From the NCBI GenBank assembly GCA_965117015.1, contig OZ220747.1:2976001-3040000 (forward strand): a stretch of 64,000 nucleotides of DNA. The letters run 5' to 3'. Made by a program: the position numbers and the translations under genes. The stretch is from Aldehydirespirator sp965117015. GTDB lineage: Bacteria > Actinomycetota > Acidimicrobiia > Acidimicrobiales > Aldehydirespiratoraceae. Under the pieces are notes generated by a model, which saw only the letters and a list, made by a program, of their open reading frames with translations, did no database searches and was not told where the DNA came from. Positions 1 to 7,706 of this stretch are shown here, in pieces (the first letter of the stretch is position 1; every line of letters begins with the position of its first letter).

Positions 1-187
1 TCGTCGATCCGCCCGTCATTGCCGGCTCGTTGTTGGCCGTGCCGCACGCGCCCACGACGACCATCAGAATCGCTACCACCATGTACTCCCGGCACCGGCG
101 GGCCAGCGCAGCCCTCGACAGGCGGCCGAGCGTCCACTCCGAGTCGAACGGATCGGCGTAGTCTCCGCTGACCGCAACTTCGGGCAT
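1..187 (-). CDS. Putative lipoprotein, partial (3' end off window)
   Basis: An ATG at 187 opens a reading frame that runs off the left edge, so only about 62 codons are visible. Around residues 37-47 there is a hydrophobic stretch followed by VVVGACG, which fits a type II signal peptidase lipobox with the Cys as the lipidated residue. Asn/Glu/Thr-rich sequence follows, as expected after a lipoprotein anchor. About 35 polar residues precede the hydrophobic segment, which is long for a signal peptide; an internal Met just before it may be the true start. It is divergent from the sulfatase gene. Function cannot be told from this fragment. Confidence 0.5.
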   Translation of the reverse strand, partial: MPEVAVSGDYADPFDSEWTLGRLSRAALARRCREYMVVAILMVVVGACGTANNEPAMTGGST

Positions 188-247
188 GGCGATTACCTTC
201 TCTGTGTCGGCCAGGTCAGAAACGTACCGGGAGGTTCGTCGGCCGCG

Positions 248-2524
248 ATGAGCGACCCTGACATGCAGATCGGCTTCACGCTGGCCGAGTCGTCGGCGAC
301 GCGTCCTCCTAGCCCGTTCCCCCCGGGCGGGCCCAACGTCCTGATGGTGGTGCTCGACGACTGTGGCTTCGCCCAGCTCGGGTGCTACGGCAGCCCCATC
401 GCCACCCCCACCATCGACCGGCTGGCGGCCGAGGGGCTGAGGTACACGAACTTCCACACCACCGCGTTCTGCTCGCCCACCCGGGCCTGCATCCTCACCG
501 GGCGTAACCATCACCGTGTCGGCATGGGAGTGTTCCCCGACCTGCCGCTCCCGTTCCCCGGATACACGGGAGTGGTCCCGCCCGAGGCCGCCACGTTCCC
601 GGCCGTGCTGCGCGAGGCCGGTTGGGTGACGTGGGCCGTCGGCAAGTGGCACCTCACGCCGCGCGACCACCGTGGCCCGGCCGGGCCGTTCCATAGCTGG
701 CCGACCGGGCAGGGATTCGACCGGTACTACGGCTTCCTCGGCGGCGAGGAGTCGCAGTGGACCCCCGACCTGGTGCGCGACCAGAGCTATGTCGACCCGC
801 CCCGGACGCCGGAGGACGGCTACCACTTCACCGAGGACATGGCCGACGAGGCGATACACATGATCCGAGAGCTGCGGCTGCACCAGCCCAGCCGGCCGTT
901 CGTGCTGTATTGGGCCACGGCCGCCCCCCACGCCCCGCACCATGTGCCCGACGAGTGGATCAAGCCGTACGAGGGCGCCTTCGACGACGGCTGGGACGCG
1001 CTGCGAGAGCGCACCCTGGCCCGCCAGATCGAGCTCGGTGTGGTGCCGGAGGGCACCGAGCTGAGCCCGCGACCGGACTGGATCGAGGCGTGGGACGGCC
1101 TCGACGCCGGCACCCGGCGGCTGTACGCCCGGCTCCAGGAGGTGTTCGCCGGCTTCCTCACCCACACCGATGCGCAGCTGGGCCGGATCATCGACTGCCT
1201 CGAAGAGCTCGGCGAGCTCGACAACACCATCGTCATCGTGATGTCCGACAACGGCGCCTCGGGCGAGGGCGGTCCCCACGGCTCGACCAACCACCTGACC
1301 CAGATCAACGAGAAGCTCGAGTCGCTCGACCGGCTGAAGGAGACCGTGCACACCGCGGGCGGCCACCGCGGCTACAGCCACTATCCGTGGGGCTGGGCCC
1401 ACGCCGGCAACACCCCCCTGCGGCGCTGGAAGCGCTACACCTTGGAGGGCGGCGTCCGTGATCCGCTGGTCGTCCGCTGGCCGGCCGCGGTAGCTGATCC
1501 CGGCGGGTTGCGCTCCCAGTACTGCCACGCCATCGACCTCCTGCCCACCGTGCTCGACTTGCTGGATGTCGAGATGCCGGCAACGGTGCGCAGCGTGCCG
1601 CAGATGTCGGTGGACGGCGTGTCGCTGGTCCCGTCGATCGCGGACGCGGGCTCGCCCGAGTTCCGGACCACGCAGTACTACGAGTGCTGGGGCAGCCGGG
1701 CCATCTACCACGACGGCTGGAAGGCGGTGACCAACCACGTCAACCAGTTCAACCCGCACGAACGGGAGATGATCGGCGGCAGTGTCGACTTCCGGGCCGA
1801 CGAGTGGATGCTGTTCGACACCGGCGGGGACTTCGCCGAGTCCACCGACCTCGCCGAGACCCACCCGGAGCGCCTCGCCCAGCTCCAGGCCTGCTGGGAC
1901 GCCGAGGCGGAGCGGAACGGCGTGCTACCGCTCCAGGACGGCCCGGCGTACCTCCAGAACCCGCATCTCATCCATATGCCCTACGCGGGGTACCGGCGGA
2001 GCTACGTACTCCGCGCCGGGGAGCGCATGAACTTCCAGGCCGGTCCGCTGATCTTCGGCGGGCTCAACATCGCAGCCGAGCTCGACAGCCCCCTCGGCGA
2101 CGGCGACGGGGTCATCGTCGAGCACGGCAACTGGACCGCCGGGTGGGCGTGGGTGGCCCTCGGCGCGGAGCTGGTGGCGTTCATCCACGCGCCCGATCGC
2201 GGGCTGCGTCGGTTCGCGGTGCCCCGGCCGGCAGGGGCGACCGAGCTCGGACTGAGGATCGCCGAGGCCGACGGCGGCAGCACCGTCGAGCAGTTCGCCG
2301 ACGGCTCGTCGCTGGGATCGACGACCATCGACGCCACCATCCCCTTCATCTCCACCGCCAACGGCACCTGGACCACCGCCGGCTACAGCACCCTGTTCCC
2401 GGTCAGTGACGAGTACCAGCCGCCGCTGCGGATGGCCGGGCTCAAACGGGTCGTGATCGACACCGACACGTCGAGCCTCCCCGGCCTCGACGACCTGCTC
2501 GACGAGGTCATGCGCCACCAATGA
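248..2524 (+). CDS. Type I sulfatase (arylsulfatase family)
   Basis: Predicted hydrolase of sulfate esters, 758 aa. The alkaline-phosphatase fold starts near residue 30 with NVLMVVLDDCGF, in which the metal-binding Asp pair is visible. The formylglycine signature CSPTR sits at residues 75-79 with Cys75 as the residue to be oxidised, followed by ACILTGR. DNGASGEGG further on supplies the second metal-site Asp/Asn. There is no obvious signal peptide, so it looks cytoplasmic or exported by another route. A GGGAGG box lies 13 bases before the ATG. Its stop overlaps the next gene's start (ATGA), so the two are translationally coupled. No formylglycine-generating enzyme is in the window. Substrate is unknown; sulfated polysaccharide or aryl sulfate are possibilities. 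Confidence 0.9.
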   Translation: MSDPDMQIGFTLAESSATRPPSPFPPGGPNVLMVVLDDCGFAQLGCYGSPIATPTIDRLAAEGLRYTNFHTTAFCSPTRACILTGRNHHRVGMGVFPDLPLPFPGYTGVVPPEAATFPAVLREAGWVTWAVGKWHLTPRDHRGPAGPFHSWPTGQGFDRYYGFLGGEESQWTPDLVRDQSYVDPPRTPEDGYHFTEDMADEAIHMIRELRLHQPSRPFVLYWATAAPHAPHHVPDEWIKPYEGAFDDGWDALRERTLARQIELGVVPEGTELSPRPDWIEAWDGLDAGTRRLYARLQEVFAGFLTHTDAQLGRIIDCLEELGELDNTIVIVMSDNGASGEGGPHGSTNHLTQINEKLESLDRLKETVHTAGGHRGYSHYPWGWAHAGNTPLRRWKRYTLEGGVRDPLVVRWPAAVADPGGLRSQYCHAIDLLPTVLDLLDVEMPATVRSVPQMSVDGVSLVPSIADAGSPEFRTTQYYECWGSRAIYHDGWKAVTNHVNQFNPHEREMIGGSVDFRADEWMLFDTGGDFAESTDLAETHPERLAQLQACWDAEAERNGVLPLQDGPAYLQNPHLIHMPYAGYRRSYVLRAGERMNFQAGPLIFGGLNIAAELDSPLGDGDGVIVEHGNWTAGWAWVALGAELVAFIHAPDRGLRRFAVPRPAGATELGLRIAEADGGSTVEQFADGSSLGSTTIDATIPFISTANGTWTTAGYSTLFPVSDEYQPPLRMAGLKRVVIDTDTSSLPGLDDLLDEVMRHQ

Positions 2525-3033
2525 CCTCCGATGCCGGCCGGCCGCCGCTACCGCCGAAGAGGTTCCGCGGGTCTGGTCGCCTGCTGGTGTCGCGGCCCTT
2601 CCGGGTGATCGGCCCCCGCGTCTTCCCTCCGCTCCACCGGGCGATCAACCGGCTCACCGGGGGCCGGACCCTGTTCGACACCCCGGCGCAGCCCATGCTC
2701 ATGCTCATCACGAAGGGCGCCAGGACGGGACAGCTCCGGGAGACGCCCTTGGGCGCCGTCCCGCTGGAGGCGGGTCGCGTGTTGCTGGTGGGCAGCAACT
2801 TCGCCCGCGAGCACCATCCGGCCTGGACGGCCAACCTCATCGCCAACCCCGATGCCGAGATCGTGTTCCGCGGCAAGCGGACGCGGGTGAGGGCCCGCCT
2901 CCTGGAGGGCGCCGAGCGCGAGCGGCGGTGGCAGACCGCCGTGACCTGGTTCCCCGTCTGGACCCGGTACGTAACCGTCACCGACCGCGAGTTCCGCCTG
3001 TTCGAGCTCGAACCCGTTGCCGGCGCCGACTAG
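2521..3033 (+). CDS. F420-dependent nitroreductase/quinone reductase family protein (Ddn-like)
   Basis: 170 aa, resembling the deazaflavin-dependent nitroreductase family (DUF385). The core TKGARTGQLRETPL, followed by VGSNFAREHHPAWTANL and NPDAEIVFRGK, is the usual family pattern; the TxGRxTG-like loop and the HPAWxxNL segment contribute to the F420 pocket. Family members use reduced F420 to reduce quinones or other small molecules near the membrane. The gene overlaps the upstream sulfatase by 4 bases and is followed after 12 bases by the cupin, so it is the middle gene of a three-gene unit. Its physiological substrate is unknown. The family is characteristic of actinobacteria, which supports the taxonomic reading. 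Confidence 0.85.
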   Translation: MTSDAGRPPLPPKRFRGSGRLLVSRPFRVIGPRVFPPLHRAINRLTGGRTLFDTPAQPMLMLITKGARTGQLRETPLGAVPLEAGRVLLVGSNFAREHHPAWTANLIANPDAEIVFRGKRTRVRARLLEGAERERRWQTAVTWFPVWTRYVTVTDREFRLFELEPVAGAD

Positions 3034-3045
3034 GGCGAGAGCGGC

Positions 3046-3648
3046 GTGATCGACGGACTGCTCCGGCGGATCACCGAGTTCCACCGGAGCCGTCCTCAGG
3101 TGCCGGAGTTTCCGATGGTCGCGCCGGTGCTCGACGCGCTCGACCAGGCCCACTGTCCTGCCCACGTCGAGTCCCGCCTCCTGCCGGTGGTCCGGCACCT
3201 CGACGCGATCGAGCCCAGCGGCGATGCCGCCATCGACGCGGTCCTCGAGGAGTTCCTCCGTCTTGCGCCGGTCCTGCCGTGGCGCCAGACCGCCGGCTAC
3301 CTCGACATTCTGAGCCGGAACTACCTCGACAACTACGGCTACGTGCAGCTGCTGGGCCCCAACGCGATCGTCGAGCACCCCGACGTGAGGGTCGGGATCG
3401 GTCTGTGGGGTCCGAACCTCCACTATCCCGCCCACCAGCACGAGGCCGAGGAGCTGTACCACGTCCTGGCCGGCGAGCCTTCGTTCGGTGGCCGCGATGG
3501 CGAGCGTCGCGTCACCCGACCGGGCGACGCCGTCCACCACGCGCCCTGGCAGGTGCACAGCCAGGACTTCGGCGCCACGCCGACCGTGCTGCTGTACTGC
3601 TGGACCGGAGCCGTCGAGCCCGACGCGGTGCTGGTGGACGTCGGCTGA
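3046..3648 (+). CDS. Cupin, dimethylsulfoniopropionate lyase-like (DddL/DddQ superfamily)
   Basis: 200 aa. The C-terminal cupin carries GPNLHYPAHQHEAEELYHVL, matching the HxH-x3-E-x-Y metal motif of the DMSP-lyase cupin superfamily. The second half-motif PGDAVHHAPWQVHSQ supplies the distal His, and the end of the barrel reads LLYCWTG. An N-terminal helical region of about 100 residues precedes the barrel, as in DddQ and DddL. Known members split DMSP to dimethyl sulfide and acrylate. I call the superfamily with fair confidence and the activity only tentatively. The GTG start follows the F420 reductase by 12 bases. No acrylate-processing gene is adjacent. Confidence 0.65.
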   Translation: MIDGLLRRITEFHRSRPQVPEFPMVAPVLDALDQAHCPAHVESRLLPVVRHLDAIEPSGDAAIDAVLEEFLRLAPVLPWRQTAGYLDILSRNYLDNYGYVQLLGPNAIVEHPDVRVGIGLWGPNLHYPAHQHEAEELYHVLAGEPSFGGRDGERRVTRPGDAVHHAPWQVHSQDFGATPTVLLYCWTGAVEPDAVLVDVG

Positions 3649-3684
3649 GTCCTGCGCCGGGTCCCCGGCCCCGGTCCCGGTCGC

Positions 3685-4215
3685 TCAGCCGTGGATGTAG
3701 TGGGACGGGTCCTCGGCGGGGTCGGGGGTCCGGCTGATCGAGCAGTCGTTGGCGATGTCGAGGATCGCCATTGTGCGGCCCATGGCCACGCAGTAGCCGA
3801 TCAGCGTTAGCAACTCAAGGATCTGCTGGTCGGTGAAGTGATCCTTCATGCGGGCCCAGTAGCCCTCGTCGCTCATCATCGCCTCGTGATCCCAGCAGAA
3901 CCGCTCGGCCGTCTCGGCCGCCAGCTTCTCGGCCTCGCTGAACGCCCCGCTCGCGGCGTACTCGGAGACCTGCTGGTAGAGATCCTCGTCCAGTCCTTGC
4001 TGCATCGCCGATGCAGACCGGGTGTCAATTCAAATGTGGCACCGGTTGATCTGAGCCACCCGCATGCGTGCGATCTCCCGGACCCTCACGTCCAGCGAGA
4101 TCTTGGTGTACAGCGTCTTGGCGGCCGCCCCCATGGCCATGCCCACGTCGGGCTGGAGGCTCCACATCCGGATGCGCTCCAGGCCTTCGCCGTCACCGAA
4201 GTCGATACGTGCCAT
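3685..4215 (-). CDS. AhpD/carboxymuconolactone-decarboxylase-like protein with in-frame UGA (candidate selenoprotein)
   Basis: Read through the TGA at 4030-4032, the frame gives a normal-length (176 aa) AhpD-like protein. The N-terminal half (MARIDFGDGEG to VAQINRCHI) and C-terminal half (IDTRSASAMQQGLDEDLYQQ to the end) lie in the same frame with only this one stop between them. The TGA occupies residue 62, exactly the second Cys of the family's redox CxxC (C59-H-I-U62). A strong hairpin suited to a bacterial SECIS begins 13 nt downstream. ATG 4215 has a GAGGGA box and lies 17 bases after the DUF4242 stop. Family members are thiol peroxidase or decarboxylase-like. The alternative is a pseudogene created by a Cys-to-stop mutation. 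No selA/selB/selC is in the window. Confidence 0.72.
4000..4016 (-). promoter_or_regulatory. Candidate bacterial SECIS hairpin for the AhpD-like gene
   Basis: On the minus strand, CTGCATC-GGC-GATGCAG forms a perfect 7-bp stem with a 3-nt loop beginning with G. Thirteen bases separate the TGA from the stem and 20 separate it from the loop. Bacterial SECIS elements usually have an apical loop with an early G, about 16-37 nt after the UGA, so the geometry fits. After a 3-nt mismatch two further C-G pairs can form. Confidence 0.65.
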
Positions 4216-4232
4216 GCCGGCGTCCCTCGGGG

Positions 4233-4517
4233 CTAGCCCTTCTCGGTGGTGGGATCGATGATCTTGCGGACCTCGGTGACCACTGTGGCCGGGAACCCGC
4301 TGCGCTCGGCGTGCTCGTCGATCAGCGCCGGGTCGTTGCAGACATAGACGCAGAAGGTCTTGTCGCCGGCCACGTAGCTGTGCTCCCACTGGATGGCCTT
4401 GCCCTCCGACTGCATGGCCTGCAGGACCGAGTTCGATTGCCCGGCCGCGGCCCGCAGCTGCTCGCGCTCGGCCGAGCCGATGTCCGGAATGTCCCTCTCG
4501 ATGATGAAACGCTGCAT
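4233..4517 (-). CDS. DUF4242 (SCO4226-like nickel-binding) domain protein
   Basis: 94 aa from ATG 4517, chosen because GGGGAGG sits 4 bases upstream; an in-frame ATG ten codons earlier lacks this. The sequence MQRFIIERDIPDIG opens a ferredoxin-like fold, with WEHSYVAGDKTFCVYVCNDP and an EHAERSGFPA helix typical of DUF4242. The family includes a Streptomyces protein reported to bind nickel; the function is otherwise unclear. It ends 17 bases before the UGA-containing AhpD-like gene and is probably its operon partner. Confidence 0.8.
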   Translation of the reverse strand: MQRFIIERDIPDIGSAEREQLRAAAGQSNSVLQAMQSEGKAIQWEHSYVAGDKTFCVYVCNDPALIDEHAERSGFPATVVTEVRKIIDPTTEKG

Positions 4518-4545
4518 GATCCTCCCCTTCGCTGCTTTGCCCGTC

Positions 4546-4551
4546 ACTCTA
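4546..4551 (-). promoter_or_regulatory. -10 element (TAGAGT) for the DUF4242/AhpD-like pair
   Basis: TAGAGT on the minus strand lies 28 bases upstream of ATG 4517. The same string ATTAGAGTG recurs in front of lacI (20674-20679) and znuA (22143-22148), suggesting a shared -10 context for housekeeping sigma. Confidence 0.4.
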
Positions 4552-4606
4552 ATGCTGCGAGTTGTACGAGTCCTCTCAGGCTGTAGACGAACATGCGTGC
4601 AAAATG

Positions 4607-4612
4607 TAGACT
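4607..4612 (+). promoter_or_regulatory. -10 element (TAGACT) for the MazEF-like module; leaderless
   Basis: TAGACT ends 6 bases before the GTG at 4619, so the transcript probably starts at the start codon itself. The heptamer TGTAGAC occurs at 4582-4588 and again at 4605-4611, a direct repeat that could be an operator for the antitoxin. Confidence 0.45.
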
Positions 4613-4618
4613 AGACTT

Positions 4619-4855
4619 GTGGCCACCACGACGATCCGCATCGACACCGACACCCACGCCCGGCTGGTCGAACTCAGCGATGCCGCCGGAGCGTCGCTCA
4701 TCGACACGGTACGGGACGCCGTCGAAGCGCTCCGGCGCCAGCGGTTCGCCCGTCGAGTCACGGCCGAGATCGCCGAGTTGCGCAGCGATCCCGAGGCGTG
4801 GGCGTCCTACCTGGCCGAGGCGGAGAGCACGTCGGTGACCGATGGCCTCGGTTGA
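4619..4855 (+). CDS. Ribbon-helix-helix type antitoxin (MazE-like)
   Basis: 78 aa from a GTG. ATTTIRIDTDTHARLVEL is a classic N-terminal ribbon of an RHH DNA-binding protein, followed by a helical region (SDAAGASLIDTVRDAVEAL) and a charged C-terminal tail (ELRSDPEAWASYLAEAES) of the kind that wraps a MazF-type toxin. Its last 14 bases overlap the toxin gene. It likely neutralises the downstream toxin and represses the module through the repeats just upstream. Confidence 0.8.
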   Translation: MATTTIRIDTDTHARLVELSDAAGASLIDTVRDAVEALRRQRFARRVTAEIAELRSDPEAWASYLAEAESTSVTDGLG

Positions 4856-5180
4856 CGACCTGTGGCTCGTCGACTTCGGTGATCCTCATCCCGGTGAGCC
4901 CGCCGCACTCCGGCCGGCGCTCGTGCTGGGGCCACCCGACACGTTCGGTCCCGACTTCCCGTTCGTGATCGTGGTACCGCTTACGACGACCCGGCGGGGG
5001 CTCTCGCTCCACGTCGAGATCGAGCCGGGTGCAGAGACGGGGCTCGACGAGGTCAGCTATGCCCAGTGTGAGCTGATCCGGTCGATCAACCGCCGCCGTC
5101 TCGTGCATCGCCTGGGTCAGGTCGACGCCGGCGCGAGCCACCAAGTCACCTCAGTGGTCAAGACGCTGCTGAATCACTGA
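4842..5180 (+). CDS. MazF/PemK-family endoribonuclease toxin
   Basis: 112 aa. The start VDDLWLVDFGDPHPGEPAALR has the GDxWxVDF...GHE..RP-type opening of PemK/MazF toxins, and FVIVVPLTTTRRGLSLHVEIEP matches their second beta-hairpin with a conserved Thr cluster. YAQCELIRSINRRRLVHRLGQVD is the characteristic third block. Family members cleave mRNA at short sequence motifs. The ATG lies inside the antitoxin gene. It reads as an intact toxin. Confidence 0.8.
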   Translation: MASVDDLWLVDFGDPHPGEPAALRPALVLGPPDTFGPDFPFVIVVPLTTTRRGLSLHVEIEPGAETGLDEVSYAQCELIRSINRRRLVHRLGQVDAGASHQVTSVVKTLLNH

Positions 5181-5233
5181 ACATCGACCCGGCCACCGGA
5201 CTGGTGCTCGCCCCCGACTCCGCGGCCGAGGTG

Positions 5234-6148
5234 TCAGTCGGTGTCGACGTCGTAGTGGCGGGCAGGGCCCCGGGCGGTGTGGGTGACGTGGAAGCGCTCC
5301 AGCGCATCGACCCGCTCGCTCATTCCTTCTGGGCTGACGTCGCTTTCGGACGGGTCGCGCGTGCCGTGGAGGTAGTCCTTGGGCGCGACGTGGTCGACGA
5401 AGCCGAAGTTGGACGACCCCAGGGCGTACCCCAACAACTCCTGGAGCTCATCGGGCAACGTCCGGGCCTGCTCCGGTGTGACTGCCAGGTACTGGTTCTC
5501 CTCCTGGCGCAGCCAACCGAGGGAGTAGTGCAGCGCCACGCCGGTGCGGGCGCGGTCCGAGCGGTTGGACCCGCCGCCGTGGACCACGTTGCCGAGGTAG
5601 ATCAGGACCGAGCCGGCCGGCATCTCGGTGGCGATCACGTCGGCGCGCTCCGGGGCGCGGTCATTCGCCCACTGGTGGCTGCCGGGGCAGATCCGGGTGC
5701 CGCCGTTGGTGCGGGTGAAATCCGTGACCGCCCACATGGTCGCCACCGTCAGCGGGGGGCACGGGTTGGCGAAGGGATACACCGACGTGTCGCGGTGCAG
5801 CACCTGCTGCTTCTCCCCCGGCTCGAGGTGCATGACGCCGGTGTAGTGGAGCCGGTAGGCCACGCAGCTGGGCAGCAGGGCGTGGTCGGCCACCGCCAGC
5901 ACCGTGGGGTGCATGATCAGCGCCTGAACCGCGGTTGACTTGGCGACGAGCGCGCCGAATCGCTTGGTGAGGCTGCCCATGAACTCCTCGTGGCCGGTAT
6001 GGGCGGCGTCGAGGTAGGGCTGGAGATCGGCTGCGACTGCGGCCAGGGTGTCGGCGTCCATGGCGTCGCGTACCACCGCGTAGCCGTCGCGGGTCACCGC
6101 GGTCGCAACCTCGGCCATGTCCGAGCCGGCCTCGAAGACGTTCTGCAT
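5234..6148 (-). CDS. Phytanoyl-CoA dioxygenase (PhyH) family oxygenase
   Basis: 304 aa from ATG 6148; a TTG two codons earlier is possible. It is an Fe(II)/2-oxoglutarate oxygenase: LHRDTSVYPF gives the HxD ligands, VHGGGSNRS the distal His, and GTRICPGSH is the usual strand near the cofactor. The family hydroxylates varied small molecules, so the substrate cannot be assigned. The start lies 2 bases after the stop of the upstream cupin gene, so the two are one transcript. The two together suggest oxidative processing of a small metabolite. Confidence 0.85.
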   Translation of the reverse strand: MQNVFEAGSDMAEVATAVTRDGYAVVRDAMDADTLAAVAADLQPYLDAAHTGHEEFMGSLTKRFGALVAKSTAVQALIMHPTVLAVADHALLPSCVAYRLHYTGVMHLEPGEKQQVLHRDTSVYPFANPCPPLTVATMWAVTDFTRTNGGTRICPGSHQWANDRAPERADVIATEMPAGSVLIYLGNVVHGGGSNRSDRARTGVALHYSLGWLRQEENQYLAVTPEQARTLPDELQELLGYALGSSNFGFVDHVAPKDYLHGTRDPSESDVSPEGMSERVDALERFHVTHTARGPARHYDVDTD

Positions 6149-6150
6149 GC

Positions 6151-6573
6151 TCAACCTTGCGACCCCTCCCCGGAGCGCTCGCCGGCCGGAACCGGCCGCG
6201 CCGTCGCGAAGATGCGCAGGATCGCGGTCGTGGCCGGCGAGTACACGTCGAGGAAGACGGCGGGCTCGTCGCCGAGGACCTGGCCGCCGTGGGGCACGTC
6301 GGCGGGCGCGTACCAGCCGTCGCCCGGCCCGATCTCGCGGGTCTCGTCGCCCACGGTCAGCTGCAGCCGCCCCGACAGCAGCAGGCTGAACTGCTCGTAG
6401 GGATGGCTGTGCATCTCGTAGATCGCGCCCGGCTCGTACACGGCCCGGATGAGGTGCATGTGCTCGCCGGTGACGATCTGGGCGTCCACCCCGTCATCGT
6501 CCCAGCGCACCGCATCGAGTTCGCCCCAGCTGAAGATGCGCGGCGCGGTGATCTCGGCGCCGTGCTCGTTCAA
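6151..6573 (-). CDS. Cupin-domain protein
   Basis: About 140 aa. A single cupin barrel with YEMHSHPYEQFSLLLSG (HxH-x3-E-x6-G) and PGDGWYAPADVPHGGQVLG as the second motif, so a metal site is likely. The frame begins with TTG at 6573 and stays open further upstream without ATG or GTG, so the start is uncertain. It is transcribed with the PhyH oxygenase, which begins 2 bases after this stop. Role could be binding, isomerisation or regulation; no specific function is visible. Confidence 0.75.
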   Translation of the reverse strand: MNEHGAEITAPRIFSWGELDAVRWDDDGVDAQIVTGEHMHLIRAVYEPGAIYEMHSHPYEQFSLLLSGRLQLTVGDETREIGPGDGWYAPADVPHGGQVLGDEPAVFLDVYSPATTAILRIFATARPVPAGERSGEGSQG

Positions 6574-6632
6574 CCGCGGCCGGCGCGTGGAGCCCGCTTG
6601 CTGTGGCTGGACCTGCTCGATGCCTGCCGACT

Positions 6633-6662
6633 GTACAACCCGCAGGCTTAGCGGTATGTCAA
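6633..6662 (-). promoter_or_regulatory. Possible promoter for the cupin-PhyH pair
   Basis: On the minus strand a consensus -35 TTGACA (6662-6657) is followed after 18 bases by TTGTAC (6638-6633). It lies about 60 bases before the cupin start. The -10 is poor, so this is tentative. Confidence 0.3.
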
Positions 6663-6722
6663 AGCCTTTGGCCGATCTGTTAGGGGGCTCCTAGTGGATC
6701 TCCGCAGACTGGCCCACGGCCG

Positions 6723-7706
6723 CTATCCCTTGAACAACCTGATCTGGCGGTGAACGGCCAGCTCGTCGATCAGGACCCACTCCCTGACGATCTGCCGGTC
6801 GATCACCTCAACGTGGCTGATCCCCATGATGTAGATCGGGGCTCCGGACGGGTCTCCGAACGCGCCGGCGCCGTCATGGGTTCCCTGGACGCTCCAACGT
6901 GCAGCTGCACGAAGCGGGTAGCCGGGATCGTCTCGACCGATGAGATGGTCCACCGAGAAACGTGCGTCCGGGACTGCGGAGATCAGGCCCATCCAGAACT
7001 GCGCCGCTTCGGCCTTGCCGCTCTCGGTGAAGCCGCCCGGCAGTTCGAGCGCGACCGCCTCGTTGTAGCTCGCGTCGACGACCCTGCAGTCGCTCTGCCA
7101 GATCGACTCCAATGTGCCGGCGTACATGAGTGCATGCTCGGACGTCTCGGTGGGGGCGACATAGCTGCCTGCGACGTCGACCTCCGGCGTGAACACCTCC
7201 GGCGTCTGACCCCTCTGGAGCTCTGTTGCGATCGACCGGGCCGCGAACTCGCTGACGTCGTGACCGAGCTGGCGGATGATCGCGCCGTGATCGCGGACCA
7301 GCCATTCCTCGCACACGTTCTCAGCCCTGAGGACGGTGTCCGCGATCGTGCGCGCCTTGACCCGCCTTCCCGTCGGCGGGCCGAACATGCCGTCGCCGTT
7401 GTGATGCATGGGCGACACGATCCGGTGCGACGAGTAGTAGCAGCCGGTGTCGTCGTCACCGGTCCAGATGACATCCTCACCGAGCAGTCGACGATCCGGG
7501 AACTGGTGCAGCGTGGCGTTGGTTGCCGCGATCACGGCGTCGACGCCCTGCGTCAGCCCCATCGCGGTCCTGACGATGTTGTCCCTGGAGTAGTAGTGGT
7601 GGATCCGCGCGATGCCGCGCTCTTCCCAGATACGCCTCGTCGTCTTCAAGATGTAGTCGGGAACCGACTCGAACTCGGGATCGAAGCCCTTCAATGCAGC
7701 CTCCAT
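6723..7706 (-). CDS. NTF2/SnoaL-like protein 1 of the LacI operon
   Basis: 327 aa from ATG 7706, which overlaps the previous gene's stop as ATGA; the longer open frame upstream is the other gene's shadow. The protein looks like two alpha+beta cone modules of the NTF2/SnoaL class: an N-terminal one with IHHYYSRDNIVRTAMGLTQG and a C-terminal one with ARWSVQGTHDGAGAFGDPSG. Such proteins are usually cyclases, isomerases or small-ligand-binding proteins. It is the last gene of a 14-kb unit and is related to the proteins at 7706-8785 and 11153-12196. The substrate is unknown. Confidence 0.75.
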   Translation of the reverse strand: MEAALKGFDPEFESVPDYILKTTRRIWEERGIARIHHYYSRDNIVRTAMGLTQGVDAVIAATNATLHQFPDRRLLGEDVIWTGDDDTGCYYSSHRIVSPMHHNGDGMFGPPTGRRVKARTIADTVLRAENVCEEWLVRDHGAIIRQLGHDVSEFAARSIATELQRGQTPEVFTPEVDVAGSYVAPTETSEHALMYAGTLESIWQSDCRVVDASYNEAVALELPGGFTESGKAEAAQFWMGLISAVPDARFSVDHLIGRDDPGYPLRAAARWSVQGTHDGAGAFGDPSGAPIYIMGISHVEVIDRQIVREWVLIDELAVHRQIRLFKG

